A stretch of DNA of 32,710 bases from Chloroflexota bacterium (lineage in GTDB: Bacteria > Chloroflexota > Anaerolineae > Caldilineales > Caldilineaceae). A model generated the notes under the pieces. It made no database searches. It was given only the letters and a program-made list of their open reading frames with translations, and was not told the DNA's origin. The position numbers were made by a program, and so were the translations under genes. This document shows positions 9,701 through 15,092 of this stretch, in pieces (positions within the stretch are counted from its first letter, which is position 1; each line of letters starts with the position of its first letter). The DNA is taken from NCBI GenBank assembly GCA_026389895.1, contig JAPLGZ010000583.1, forward strand, positions 1-32,710, written 5' to 3'.

Positions 9701-11415
9701 GGCATCTGCACACCTTGACCAAAGACTTGCCTCTGGATTTCTTTGTGCTCTTTTCTTCCGCGGCGTCCATGATTGGCTCTGCAGGGCAAGCCAATCATGC
9801 CGCGGCAAATGCGTTCTTGGACAGCCTCGCCCATTATCGTCGTTCGATTGGTCTGCCGGCGTTGGCCATTAACTGGGGGGGCTGGTCAGAGGTTGGCCAA
9901 GCGGCGAAGCTCATGGCGCAACTAAAACAACAGGGGATGGCAGCGATCACCCCGAATCAAGGCGCCGCGATCTTCGGGCAGTTGTTAGCTGAATCCTACG
10001 CGCAAGTAGGGGTCGTTCCGATCAACTGGTCGCAAGCAAAGGGCTATCGGCCCTTTTTAAGTCGTGTGCAAGGCCCAGCCACCCCAGCAGGCCGACAAGC
10101 GCAAGCCAGCGAAGAAGCAGATCCGCAAGCGTTCAAACAGTTATTAAGCACGACCAGCCCAACAGAACGCGGGGCGCTACTCATTACCCACATCCAACAA
10201 CAGGTGGCGCTGATTTTGGGCCATGAAAACGAGGCGGCCATTCCGCGAGCGCAGGGTTTCCGTGAATTGGGCATGGACTCGTTAACTTCGATGGAGTTGC
10301 GCAATCGCCTGCGGAGCAGTTTGGCGTGCGAATTGCCGGCCGCGGTCGTCTTCAACAACCCCACGGTCGAGGCGCTGGCCGGGTATTTGGCGCAAACAGT
10401 GCTGCCAACATTACTACTCAGCCCATCCTTACCCGAAAGGGAAGCAATTGTCACGGCGCACGAGACTGTTCCTCCCCTTTTGGGGGAGGCTAGGAGGGGG
10501 CTGCTGAGTAGTTACACTGGTGAGACGCACGTGTCTACGATGAGCGAACGCAAGATCGCGGTCGCTAATTTGGCGTTGCGCGTCTGCGAATGGGGTGCAG
10601 CGGATGGCAAACCAATTGTCTGTATCCACGGCACGCGCGATCATGGCGCGAGTTGGGGCAGCATGGCGGCAGGCTTGACGCCGCAGGGTTACAGAGTGAT
10701 TGCCCCAGATTTGCGCGGGCATGGCCATTCCGATCACGTGGGGCCAAACGAACGTTACCAATTGCGCGATTTTGTCGGCGACCTGGATCAACTATTCGAG
10801 CAACTCCACCTAGACGATGTGACGCTGGTGGGCCATTCGCTGGGCTCGATCATTGCCGTCCTCTATGCCACGGTGCGCCCGCAACGGATCCGCCAATTAG
10901 TGCTGGTGGAACCGACCTTATCGCCAGGCCGCACGCAGCCGCAGACCTTCACCGATCAGCTCACAACGCACTTGAAACATGTTGATAGTTCGGCCCTGGC
11001 GCCGCCACCTCGCCAGCATAAGATTATCGCAGACCTGGCCGACGCCGCCGAACGCTTGCGCCAAGTAACGCCATCGATGCCACAGGAACTCGCAATGGCA
11101 ATGGCGCAGCGGCTGACCAAACGGCAAAACAATGGCTTAGCCTGGCGCTGGGACATTCGGCTAGACGAACTGGAAGACTTTTTTGATGGATTAGAGCAAG
11201 CCGAATACCTGCGGATGCTGGCCAGCCAAGCGACGCTTGCCACGCCAACAATTATCGTCTATGGCTCGGACAGTGGCTGGATCACCGCCCAGGATAAAGT
11301 GTTGATTCAGGCGGCGCTACCGAATACACAGCCGTTTATGCTAAAGGGTGGCCATAGTCTCCACATCGACGCGCCCGTTGAACTGGCGAGCGTTATTCTT
11401 GAGGCAGCAAAGTAA
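3745..11415 (+). CDS. Type I PKS, fully reducing terminal module (KS-AT-DH-ER-KR-ACP-hydrolase)
   Basis: About 2556 residues. I chose TTG 3745 because GGTGA lies 5 nt upstream, the following residues form a typical N-terminal coiled-coil docking helix, and earlier codons read as an out-of-frame version of the previous gene's tail. Domains: KS (about 33-460; Cys205, His340, His377), AT (about 583-885; GHSTGE Ser678, HATH at 778-781, closer to malonyl than methylmalonyl types), DH (about 990-1270; His1013, HPALLD Asp1210), ER (about 1545-1855; GLNFRD near 1580, HTASGGVG near 1684), KR (about 1873-2085), ACP (Ser2179 in LGMDSL) and a C-terminal alpha/beta-hydrolase (GHSLGS Ser2365, His2537) that probably releases the product. 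The DH motif HxxxGxxxxP has Glu in place of Gly. The KR Tyr position is His2018. The KS-AT, AT-DH and ACP-hydrolase linkers carry repeat-derived insertions. No trans-acting loading is needed; this looks like the last elongation step. Confidence 0.95.
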   Translation: MQTENDNALRLQRALVALQQARTKIDTLERTRTEPIAIIGMGCRFPGAENPAAFWELLRNGTDAIGEVPADRWDIEAYYDPNPQAAGKMYTRYGGFLDRIDQFDAAFWGISPREAVKLDPQQRLLLEVSWEALEQAALNPDKLVDSLTGVFIGITSIGYANYITTQGQSDLDMYTMMGDNCSIATGRLSYLLGLGGPNLAVDTACSSSLVATHLACTSLRNGECNLALVGGVHVLLTPQGTIGFCRAGTMAPDGHCKTFDARADGYVRGEGCGMIVLKRISDAVRDGDNILALIRGSAVNQDGRTNGLTAPNPLAQQAVIRQALKNAGIKPTEVGYVETHGTGTPLGDPIEVNALGAVFHERQQPLVIGAVKTNVGHLEAASGVAGIIKVVMALQHGEIPPNLHFATPNPYIAWDELPVTVPTVLTPWPSVSPSGKRVAGVSAFAASGTNAHLVLEAYERQGDKETGKQRDREIGRQGALADDNAAHNAARPYHLLALSAKTKAGLLELATRYADALNKNPTVSMADLCFTANTGRSHFAHRLSVVGQSAAEFEKRLRVAATGKKSTWTALGNLSGQKPKIAFLFTGQGSQHIGMGKQLYQTNATFRAIINQCDQILRPYLAHGLLEILFYTEAAAGQDAELINRTAYAQPALFAVEYALATLWQAWGVKPDVVLGHSTGEYVAACVAGVFSLEDGLKLIAARARLIEAVSSGGATAAVLAGEAQVAVAIAPYREQISIAGINGPLETLIAGSAATLDLTIAALKEQGLDSRRLQIPHATHSPLMEPALDEFEKLAQQVIYQRPRLTLISNVTGGVIEAVDANYWRRHLREPVRFVDGMNQLQAEGCDIMLEIGPAPVLQLLGRQNWRGPAKVWLPSLWSIRPDWEQMLQSMGTLYTCGVAINWARFDEESTHHKVDLPTYPWQRQRYWPDLRGKQPAGERFDGSTELAEVRLTARSGSELGEDQSSASAGHANKTNQHLLLGQRVVSAAFTNNEIQYENQFNAAFPSYLTDHRVYEHALLPTTAYLEMALKAGANLLGTDQLEIEHFAIHQALILPEATATIRVQTILTPTPAGYTFKIYSAEADPAAGQAATFRLHAEGIVRQHATSSSGEVVDPSCLGTSLTALKATITEPVDIAAFYQRYARRHLNYGPAFRLIQQLWRSSLTDEESADDMQPPRKTLGLIRLPAQLAAMPDASAARYQLHPALLDACLQVSGALSTADEFTALPIGIDRVVYLRAPGQEVWCEARMRSVTDEIYTIDLRLWRPDGQVVAIIAGLQVKQTTQQALTLQQTRSGSEAWRDWLYQVVWQPQERPPMAATDSISGTIQSARWLILADHNGLGEQLATLLNGRDEQAILVLHGNTYEQVNANTYRINPLAVADYQTLFAAQPDISGVIHCGSVTAPTDAETLSIESLQAASLAGCGTLLALLQAMSQQTKPPALWLVTQGATGPDEASQIPLAGLAHSPVLGMAKVVALEYPDLPLGRVDLDPQSSSQAAAQILLTELASLPGAASEEQIAYRNGTRYVARLARIRPDQQNRPMRLEIGKKGSLENIEQRPLARRKPAPNEVEVRVHAAGLNFRDLLNALGLYPGDAAVLGIECSGEVAAVGDNVTMYAIGDPVVAVASGSFAQYVTVRVEHVAHKPQNLSYEEAATIPSVFLTTDYCLNHVAKMKAGDRVLIHTASGGVGQAAIQLAQQAGAEVFATASPGKWATLSALGVKHIYNSRTTIFAEEIMADTQGQGVDIVLNTLTGTGFIENSLACLAPNGYFMEISKRDVWSAEQMAAVRPDVAYFLTDLVEVGEQQPALIQEMLQTLMAQFAQGTLAPLPQTTFTMENAISAFRYMQQAKHTGKIVLTQPQARPVVIRADATYLITGGLGGLGLVTARWLVEQGAKHLILSGRNQPQAAAQLQLDTLRELGADILVAQADVTSGEQLQRMMAAIDARYPLRGVIHAAGLLADGALVNQSWPQFSQVLAPKVEGAWHLHTLTKDLPLDFFVLFSSAASMIGSAGQANHAAANAFLDSLAHYRRSIGLPALAINWGGWSEVGQAAKLMAQLKQQGMAAITPNQGAAIFGQLLAESYAQVGVVPINWSQAKGYRPFLSRVQGPATPAGRQAQASEEADPQAFKQLLSTTSPTERGALLITHIQQQVALILGHENEAAIPRAQGFRELGMDSLTSMELRNRLRSSLACELPAAVVFNNPTVEALAGYLAQTVLPTLLLSPSLPEREAIVTAHETVPPLLGEARRGLLSSYTGETHVSTMSERKIAVANLALRVCEWGAADGKPIVCIHGTRDHGASWGSMAAGLTPQGYRVIAPDLRGHGHSDHVGPNERYQLRDFVGDLDQLFEQLHLDDVTLVGHSLGSIIAVLYATVRPQRIRQLVLVEPTLSPGRTQPQTFTDQLTTHLKHVDSSALAPPPRQHKIIADLADAAERLRQVTPSMPQELAMAMAQRLTKRQNNGLAWRWDIRLDELEDFFDGLEQAEYLRMLASQATLATPTIIVYGSDSGWITAQDKVLIQAALPNTQPFMLKGGHSLHIDAPVELASVILEAAK
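5121..5174 (+). repeat. Degenerate 8-bp tandem repeat (consensus GGGAGACA) inside the PKS
   Basis: Nearly seven head-to-tail copies of an 8-bp unit, read as GAGACA, GGGAGACA, AGGAGACA, GGGAAACA, AAGAGATA, GGGAGATA and GGGAGACA. The block sits in the linker between KS and AT and is translated into a charged Gln/Arg/Glu/Gly-rich stretch. The unit is not a multiple of three, so loss or gain of one copy would shift the frame, although the copies have diverged. Similar purine-rich short repeats occur in filamentous bacteria with repeat-rich genomes; that comparison is from memory. Confidence 0.85.
6562..6640 (+). repeat. REP-like element translated in frame in the AT-DH linker
   Basis: This stretch contains TGAGCTCGCCGAAG at 6582-6595 and TGAGCTTGGCGAAG at 6621-6634. 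They match 12 and 13 of 14 bases of TGAGCTTGTCGAAG, the reverse complement of the 22324-22337 repeat core. It encodes a low-complexity peptide (GSTELAEVRLTARSGSELGE) between the end of the AT post-domain and the DH domain, where no conserved fold is expected. The likely explanation is insertion of a palindromic intergenic repeat into a tolerant linker without breaking the frame. Confidence 0.65.
10471..10489 (+). repeat. C/G-rich hairpin in the ACP-hydrolase linker
   Basis: A perfect 7-bp stem, CCTCCCC (10471-10477) and GGGGAGG (10483-10489), with a TTTTG loop. It lies inside the coding frame between the ACP and the C-terminal hydrolase and is followed by another G-rich run. The position, just upstream of an in-frame ATG at 10540 where the hydrolase homology begins, suggests repeat DNA at the joint of a gene fusion. 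Confidence 0.6.
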
Positions 11416-11430
11416 AGGCTAAGTATTTAG

Positions 11431-11496
11431 CCGAGGGCTGAGCTTGTCGTAGCCTGAGCTTGTCCGTAGGCGGGCTACGACAAGCTCAGCCCTCGG
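11431..11496 (+). repeat. Perfect 24-bp inverted repeat after the terminal PKS
   Basis: Arms at 11431-11454 and 11473-11496 are exact reverse complements, separated by an 18-nt loop that carries a further partial copy of the same core. The right arm contains CGACAAGCTCAG, a 12-mer also found in the repeat after the ECH1 gene (22326-22337). Located 16 nt after the PKS stop codon, the transcript could fold into a very stable hairpin and may end transcription or protect the 3' end of the PKS message. There is no clear T-tract. Confidence 0.8.
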
Positions 11497-11528
11497 TTGC
11501 TTCAATAGTTACAATAAAGGAATATTTT

Positions 11529-12386
11529 ATGAAGATTCAAACTGTGGGTGTCGTTGGGGCGGGTGTGATGGGGCGTGGCGTCGCCCAGGCCTTGGCGCAA
11601 ACCGGCCACCAAGTGATCTTGGTTGATCTATCCGATGCGATTCTGGCCAATGCCAAGACCGAAATCAAAGCCAATATTCGCGTCTACAACCTCTTTGCGA
11701 AAGAAAAGTTGGCCCTTGGCGCCAATGAAATTTTGTCCAACATTACCTTTTCCACCGATTACGGGCGATTGGCAGAAGCCGACTTTGTGGTTGAGAATGC
11801 CACCGAAAAATGGGAGATTAAGCAGCCGATCTATCAACAACTCGACGCAATTTGCGCCAAAGCGGTGATTCTGGCGGTGAACACCTCGGCCATTCCCATC
11901 ACGCGTATCGCCGGCTTAACCAAACGCCCCACCCAAGTGCTCGGCATGCACTTCATGAACCCTGTCCCCCTCAAGCCAATGGTGGAAGTTATTCGCGCCT
12001 ATCATACCTCGGCAGAAACCCTGGCCCAGGCCAACGAACTATTGCGGCAAATGGGCAAAGAAGGGATCGTCGTCAACGATTCTTCTGGATTCGTCACCAA
12101 CCGGGTCATGATGCTCACCGTGAATGAGGCGATCTTTCTCCTACAAGAACAGGTTGCGCAGGCGGCCGACATTGACCGCCTCTTTGAACAGTGTTTTGGT
12201 CACAAAATGGGGCCGCTCGCCACAGCCGACCTGATTGGGCTGGACACCGTGTTGTTGTCGATCGAAGTCCTCTATGAGAACTTTAAAGAGAGCAAATACC
12301 GCCCCTGCCCGCTCCTGCAAAAAATGGTTGATGCCGGTCTCTATGGTCGCAAAAGCGGCCAAGGGTTTTTTAGTTATACAAAATAG
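11529..12386 (+). CDS. 3-hydroxyacyl-CoA dehydrogenase family protein (extender-unit dehydrogenase)
   Basis: A 285-residue NAD-dependent dehydrogenase of the 3-hydroxybutyryl-CoA dehydrogenase family at its usual length. The Rossmann motif GAGVMG is at residues 10-15, the catalytic His is probably His141 in GMHFMNP, and the GFVTNR segment is conserved. I placed the start at ATG 11529 because AAAGGA lies 7 nt upstream; an upstream in-frame start would translate the inverted repeat. Next to a stand-alone ACP, a carrier-protein ligase and an acyl-CoA dehydrogenase, it resembles the dehydrogenases of ACP-linked extender pathways (FkbK and ZmaG types). The inferred substrate is seryl-ACP, oxidised at the side-chain hydroxyl to the aldehyde. 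An ordinary role in fatty acid metabolism is possible but unlikely in this operon. Confidence 0.9.
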   Translation: MKIQTVGVVGAGVMGRGVAQALAQTGHQVILVDLSDAILANAKTEIKANIRVYNLFAKEKLALGANEILSNITFSTDYGRLAEADFVVENATEKWEIKQPIYQQLDAICAKAVILAVNTSAIPITRIAGLTKRPTQVLGMHFMNPVPLKPMVEVIRAYHTSAETLAQANELLRQMGKEGIVVNDSSGFVTNRVMMLTVNEAIFLLQEQVAQAADIDRLFEQCFGHKMGPLATADLIGLDTVLLSIEVLYENFKESKYRPCPLLQKMVDAGLYGRKSGQGFFSYTK

Positions 12387-12399
12387 GAGATTTTTATTT

Positions 12400-12639
12400 A
12401 TGAAAGAGACCATTCGTACTTTTTTGTTAGAACAGATCACCGCGTATGACCTGCAAGATGGTGACGATATTTTCGCCCTCGGCTTGGTGAACTCGCTCTT
12501 TGCGATGCAATTGGTGCTCTTTGTCGAACAAGAGTTTGACATCAGCATTGATGGCGAAGACCTCGATTTCGCCAATTTTAGAACCGTGAATGCGATTGAG
12601 CATTTGGTAAAAGCGAAAACAGGCACCGTTTTTGCCTAG
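12400..12639 (+). CDS. Stand-alone acyl carrier protein for extender-unit synthesis
   Basis: A 79-residue ACP with AGGAGA overlapping the previous stop codon, 9 nt before ATG 12400. The phosphopantetheine attachment site is the Ser in LGLVNSLFAMQLV; Asn-Ser-Leu instead of Asp-Ser-Leu, with FAMQLV after it, resembles ACPs that carry methoxymalonyl- or aminomalonyl-type units. It would hold the amino acid while the flanking dehydrogenases oxidise it, then deliver it to an AT domain. It is clearly different from the second free ACP at 22391, which belongs to the beta-branching cassette. Confidence 0.92.
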   Translation: MKETIRTFLLEQITAYDLQDGDDIFALGLVNSLFAMQLVLFVEQEFDISIDGEDLDFANFRTVNAIEHLVKAKTGTVFA

Positions 12640-12660
12640 GATTTATGCAAGGAGCAGATC

Positions 12661-13863
12661 ATGCCAACCGTTTACAACATACCCTTAGAGCGGGCAGTGC
12701 CGCTAAAGCTGGCGTCTGAATTAAAAAAACGCCTGTTTTATGTTTCGAATGAGATCACAGACTTTACGCTGATTGAGGGTGAGCAGGGGATTGAGAGCAT
12801 TGACGTGACCAGCGCTCCTGATCACTTAGCGGTGGCTGCCCTGGCGGCCAAAATCAATGGGGTGGTGAAAACCGATATTCTGAAACAGAAAGTGTTTCTG
12901 CCTAAAGTCGTCTGGCAAGTAGAGAAGCCAAGCAGTTTCAGCTACCAGACCGATATGTTTGAGGCGTTGGTCCACAAAGGCATCGCCTTTGAATCCGGCG
13001 AGGGGCAAGTTGGCTTTGGCGAGCCGCTGATTGCGTTAATGGATTATTTTGATGATCGCGTCAAAAAAATCGCGCTCCGCTTCCCAAACGCCCAAGAATA
13101 TCGTTACCCTACCCTGTTGCCAACGCATGTCTTGGAGGAATTTGGCTACTTTGCCTCCTTTCCCCAATTTATGATGTTTGTCACCCGTTTACACAACGAT
13201 CTCGATGTTTATCAGGCTTTCGTACAAGAGTATGAACGTAACAAAAAGATCACACCGGCCCTTTTTTCACACTGTCAAAACCATGACTACTGCTTGCCGC
13301 CGACCATGTGCTACCACACCTATCATCAATATCGTGGCCAACAACTGGCCGAAAACCGGGTGGTCACCGCCAAAGGGAAGTCCTTCCGTTTCGAGGCCAA
13401 ATATTATCGGGGGCTAGAACGGCTGTGGGACTTTACCATCCGCGAAATTGTTTTTATGGGCACACGGGACTTTGTCCTAGAAAGTCGCCAAGCCTTTATG
13501 CAGCAATCCTTTAGCTTTATGGAAGAGTTGGGGCTGCACGGCTTCTGCGAAGTCGCCAATGATCCCTTCTTTGTCGCCAGCGATACCGCCGGCAAGATTT
13601 TTTCACAACGGGCGCTGGAACTCAAATATGAACTGCGCATCAATGTCGCCGAAGAGCAACCGGTCGATCGCTCAATCGCTGTCGCTTCCTTCAATTTTCA
13701 CGAAACGTTCTTTGGGGAAACCTTCCAGATCACCCAGGCGAATCAGAAACCGACCTTGACCGGCTGTGTGGGTTTTGGATTAGAAAGATTGGTCTACGCC
13801 TTTCTTTGCCAACATGGCTTAGATCCTGCGCAATGGCCACAAATTGTTAAAAATGCACTTTGA
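12661..13863 (+). CDS. Class II aaRS-like amino acid:[carrier protein] ligase, probably serine-loading
   Basis: A 400-residue protein starting at ATG 12661 after AAGGAG. The C-terminal two thirds is a class II aminoacyl-tRNA synthetase catalytic core: motif 2-like RLWDFTIREIVF near 255-266 and motif 3 GFGLER near 371-376. It lacks a recognisable tRNA-binding arm. Cys217, Glu262 and Cys369 match the Cys-Glu-Cys zinc ligands of methanogen-type seryl-tRNA synthetases and of the bacterial amino acid:carrier-protein ligases. The Cys-to-Glu spacing of 45 equals that I recall for the Bradyrhizobium enzyme (Cys131, Glu176). Residues 1 to about 130 form an extra N-terminal domain I do not recognise. 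Adjacent to a free ACP, the likely role is ATP-dependent activation of an amino acid and transfer to the ACP thiol. Serine is inferred from the two neighbouring oxidation enzymes; glycine or alanine, used by other ligases, would make less sense here. Confidence 0.85.
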   Translation: MPTVYNIPLERAVPLKLASELKKRLFYVSNEITDFTLIEGEQGIESIDVTSAPDHLAVAALAAKINGVVKTDILKQKVFLPKVVWQVEKPSSFSYQTDMFEALVHKGIAFESGEGQVGFGEPLIALMDYFDDRVKKIALRFPNAQEYRYPTLLPTHVLEEFGYFASFPQFMMFVTRLHNDLDVYQAFVQEYERNKKITPALFSHCQNHDYCLPPTMCYHTYHQYRGQQLAENRVVTAKGKSFRFEAKYYRGLERLWDFTIREIVFMGTRDFVLESRQAFMQQSFSFMEELGLHGFCEVANDPFFVASDTAGKIFSQRALELKYELRINVAEEQPVDRSIAVASFNFHETFFGETFQITQANQKPTLTGCVGFGLERLVYAFLCQHGLDPAQWPQIVKNAL

Positions 13864-13880
13864 TCGCTAGGCTAATTATC

Positions 13881-15023
13881 ATGCAACTTGAACTAACGAC
13901 CCAACAAAAAGCTGATCAGGCAATTTTCCGAGCCTTTGTCGACGAAACGATTGCACCCAATGCGGCCCAACATGAGCAAGCAGAGGCGCTGCCAGAAACA
14001 TTAATCAACACATTGGCGCAGGCGCGCTATTTAGTCGCTACCCTGCCCCCCGAAGCCGGTGGGCTGGGCATGGATATGCTGACCTATGGCCTGCTCACGG
14101 AGGAGGTAGGGCGTGGCTGTGGTTCAGTGCGCAACCTGATTGCCGTGCAGGGCATGGTGGCGCATGCCATTCTCAAATGGGGCACGCTTGCCCAAAAAGG
14201 GAAATGGGTGGCCAAGATCGGTCAAGGCGAAACCGTCGCCGCCTTTGCCCTCACAGAACCCAATATCGGTAGTGACGCGGGCAATGCCACCACGAGCGCT
14301 ACCCAGGTGGGCAACCAGTACATCCTCAATGGTCACAAAAAATGGATCAGCTTTGCCCAAAGAGCCGATCTCTTTCTGATCTTTGCCCAGTGTGAGGGAA
14401 GAATGGGGGCTTTTTTAGTCGAGCGCAATACGCCCGGCTTCACAACTGCGCCCATTTCCGGCTTGCTCGGCTTACGCGCTTCTATGATCGGCGAAATACA
14501 GCTAGACAACTGTGCGATCCCCCAGGAAAATCTTGTTGGCAAAATCGGCTTTGGCCTTGACTTCGTCGCCACTACCTCCCTCGACTATGGCCGCTATAGC
14601 ACGGCCTGTGGCTGTGTTGGGATCGCGCAAGGTTGCTTAGAAGCCAGCCAACAGTATACCCACGAACGCACCCAATTTGGGGTTCCGATCAAAAGCCATC
14701 AACTGGTACAACAAATGCTGACCAATATGATCGTCAACGTGGGCGCCGCCCGCTTGCTCTGCTATCAAGCTGGCTACCTGCGAGACAAAAAATCACCCGA
14801 CGCCATTCGCAGCACGATGATCGCCAAATACTTTGCGTCCACCGCCGCGACAACTATCGCCAACGACGCCGTCCAACTGCATGGCGCCAATGGCTGTGGC
14901 CCAGATTATCCCGTTCAACGCTACCTGCGCGACGCCAAAATCCAAGAGATCATCGAAGGCACCAGCCAGATTCAACAGATAAAAATCGCAGAACTGACCC
15001 CGCTCCTACGCAGGAAAGGTTGA
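13881..15023 (+). CDS. Acyl-CoA dehydrogenase family flavoprotein (extender-unit oxidase)
   Basis: A 380-residue acyl-CoA dehydrogenase of normal length, with the FAD/substrate segment AFALTEPNIGSDAG and the C-terminal IIEGTSQIQ motif; Glu359 is the probable catalytic base. ATG 13881 is preferred because the family homology starts there, although its ribosome site (TAGG) is weak; a TTG at 13860 overlapping the previous stop is an alternative. Relatives in methoxymalonyl- and aminomalonyl-ACP pathways (FkbI and ZmaI types) oxidise an ACP-bound aldehyde to the carboxylate. Here it would complete aminomalonyl-ACP formation. It is the last gene of the four-gene cassette. Confidence 0.9.
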   Translation: MQLELTTQQKADQAIFRAFVDETIAPNAAQHEQAEALPETLINTLAQARYLVATLPPEAGGLGMDMLTYGLLTEEVGRGCGSVRNLIAVQGMVAHAILKWGTLAQKGKWVAKIGQGETVAAFALTEPNIGSDAGNATTSATQVGNQYILNGHKKWISFAQRADLFLIFAQCEGRMGAFLVERNTPGFTTAPISGLLGLRASMIGEIQLDNCAIPQENLVGKIGFGLDFVATTSLDYGRYSTACGCVGIAQGCLEASQQYTHERTQFGVPIKSHQLVQQMLTNMIVNVGAARLLCYQAGYLRDKKSPDAIRSTMIAKYFASTAATTIANDAVQLHGANGCGPDYPVQRYLRDAKIQEIIEGTSQIQQIKIAELTPLLRRKG

Positions 15024-15092
15024 AGTTCGCCTAGTTTGTTGGTGAATTTCTCTTAAGATTTAACTGTAACAAGCAGAGAGGCAACGAGGAAT

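Noticed and set aside
11460-11528. Upstream in-frame start for the 3-hydroxyacyl-CoA dehydrogenase
   Set aside because: It would translate part of the inverted repeat, and the ATG at 11529 has a proper ribosome site and matches the family N-terminus.
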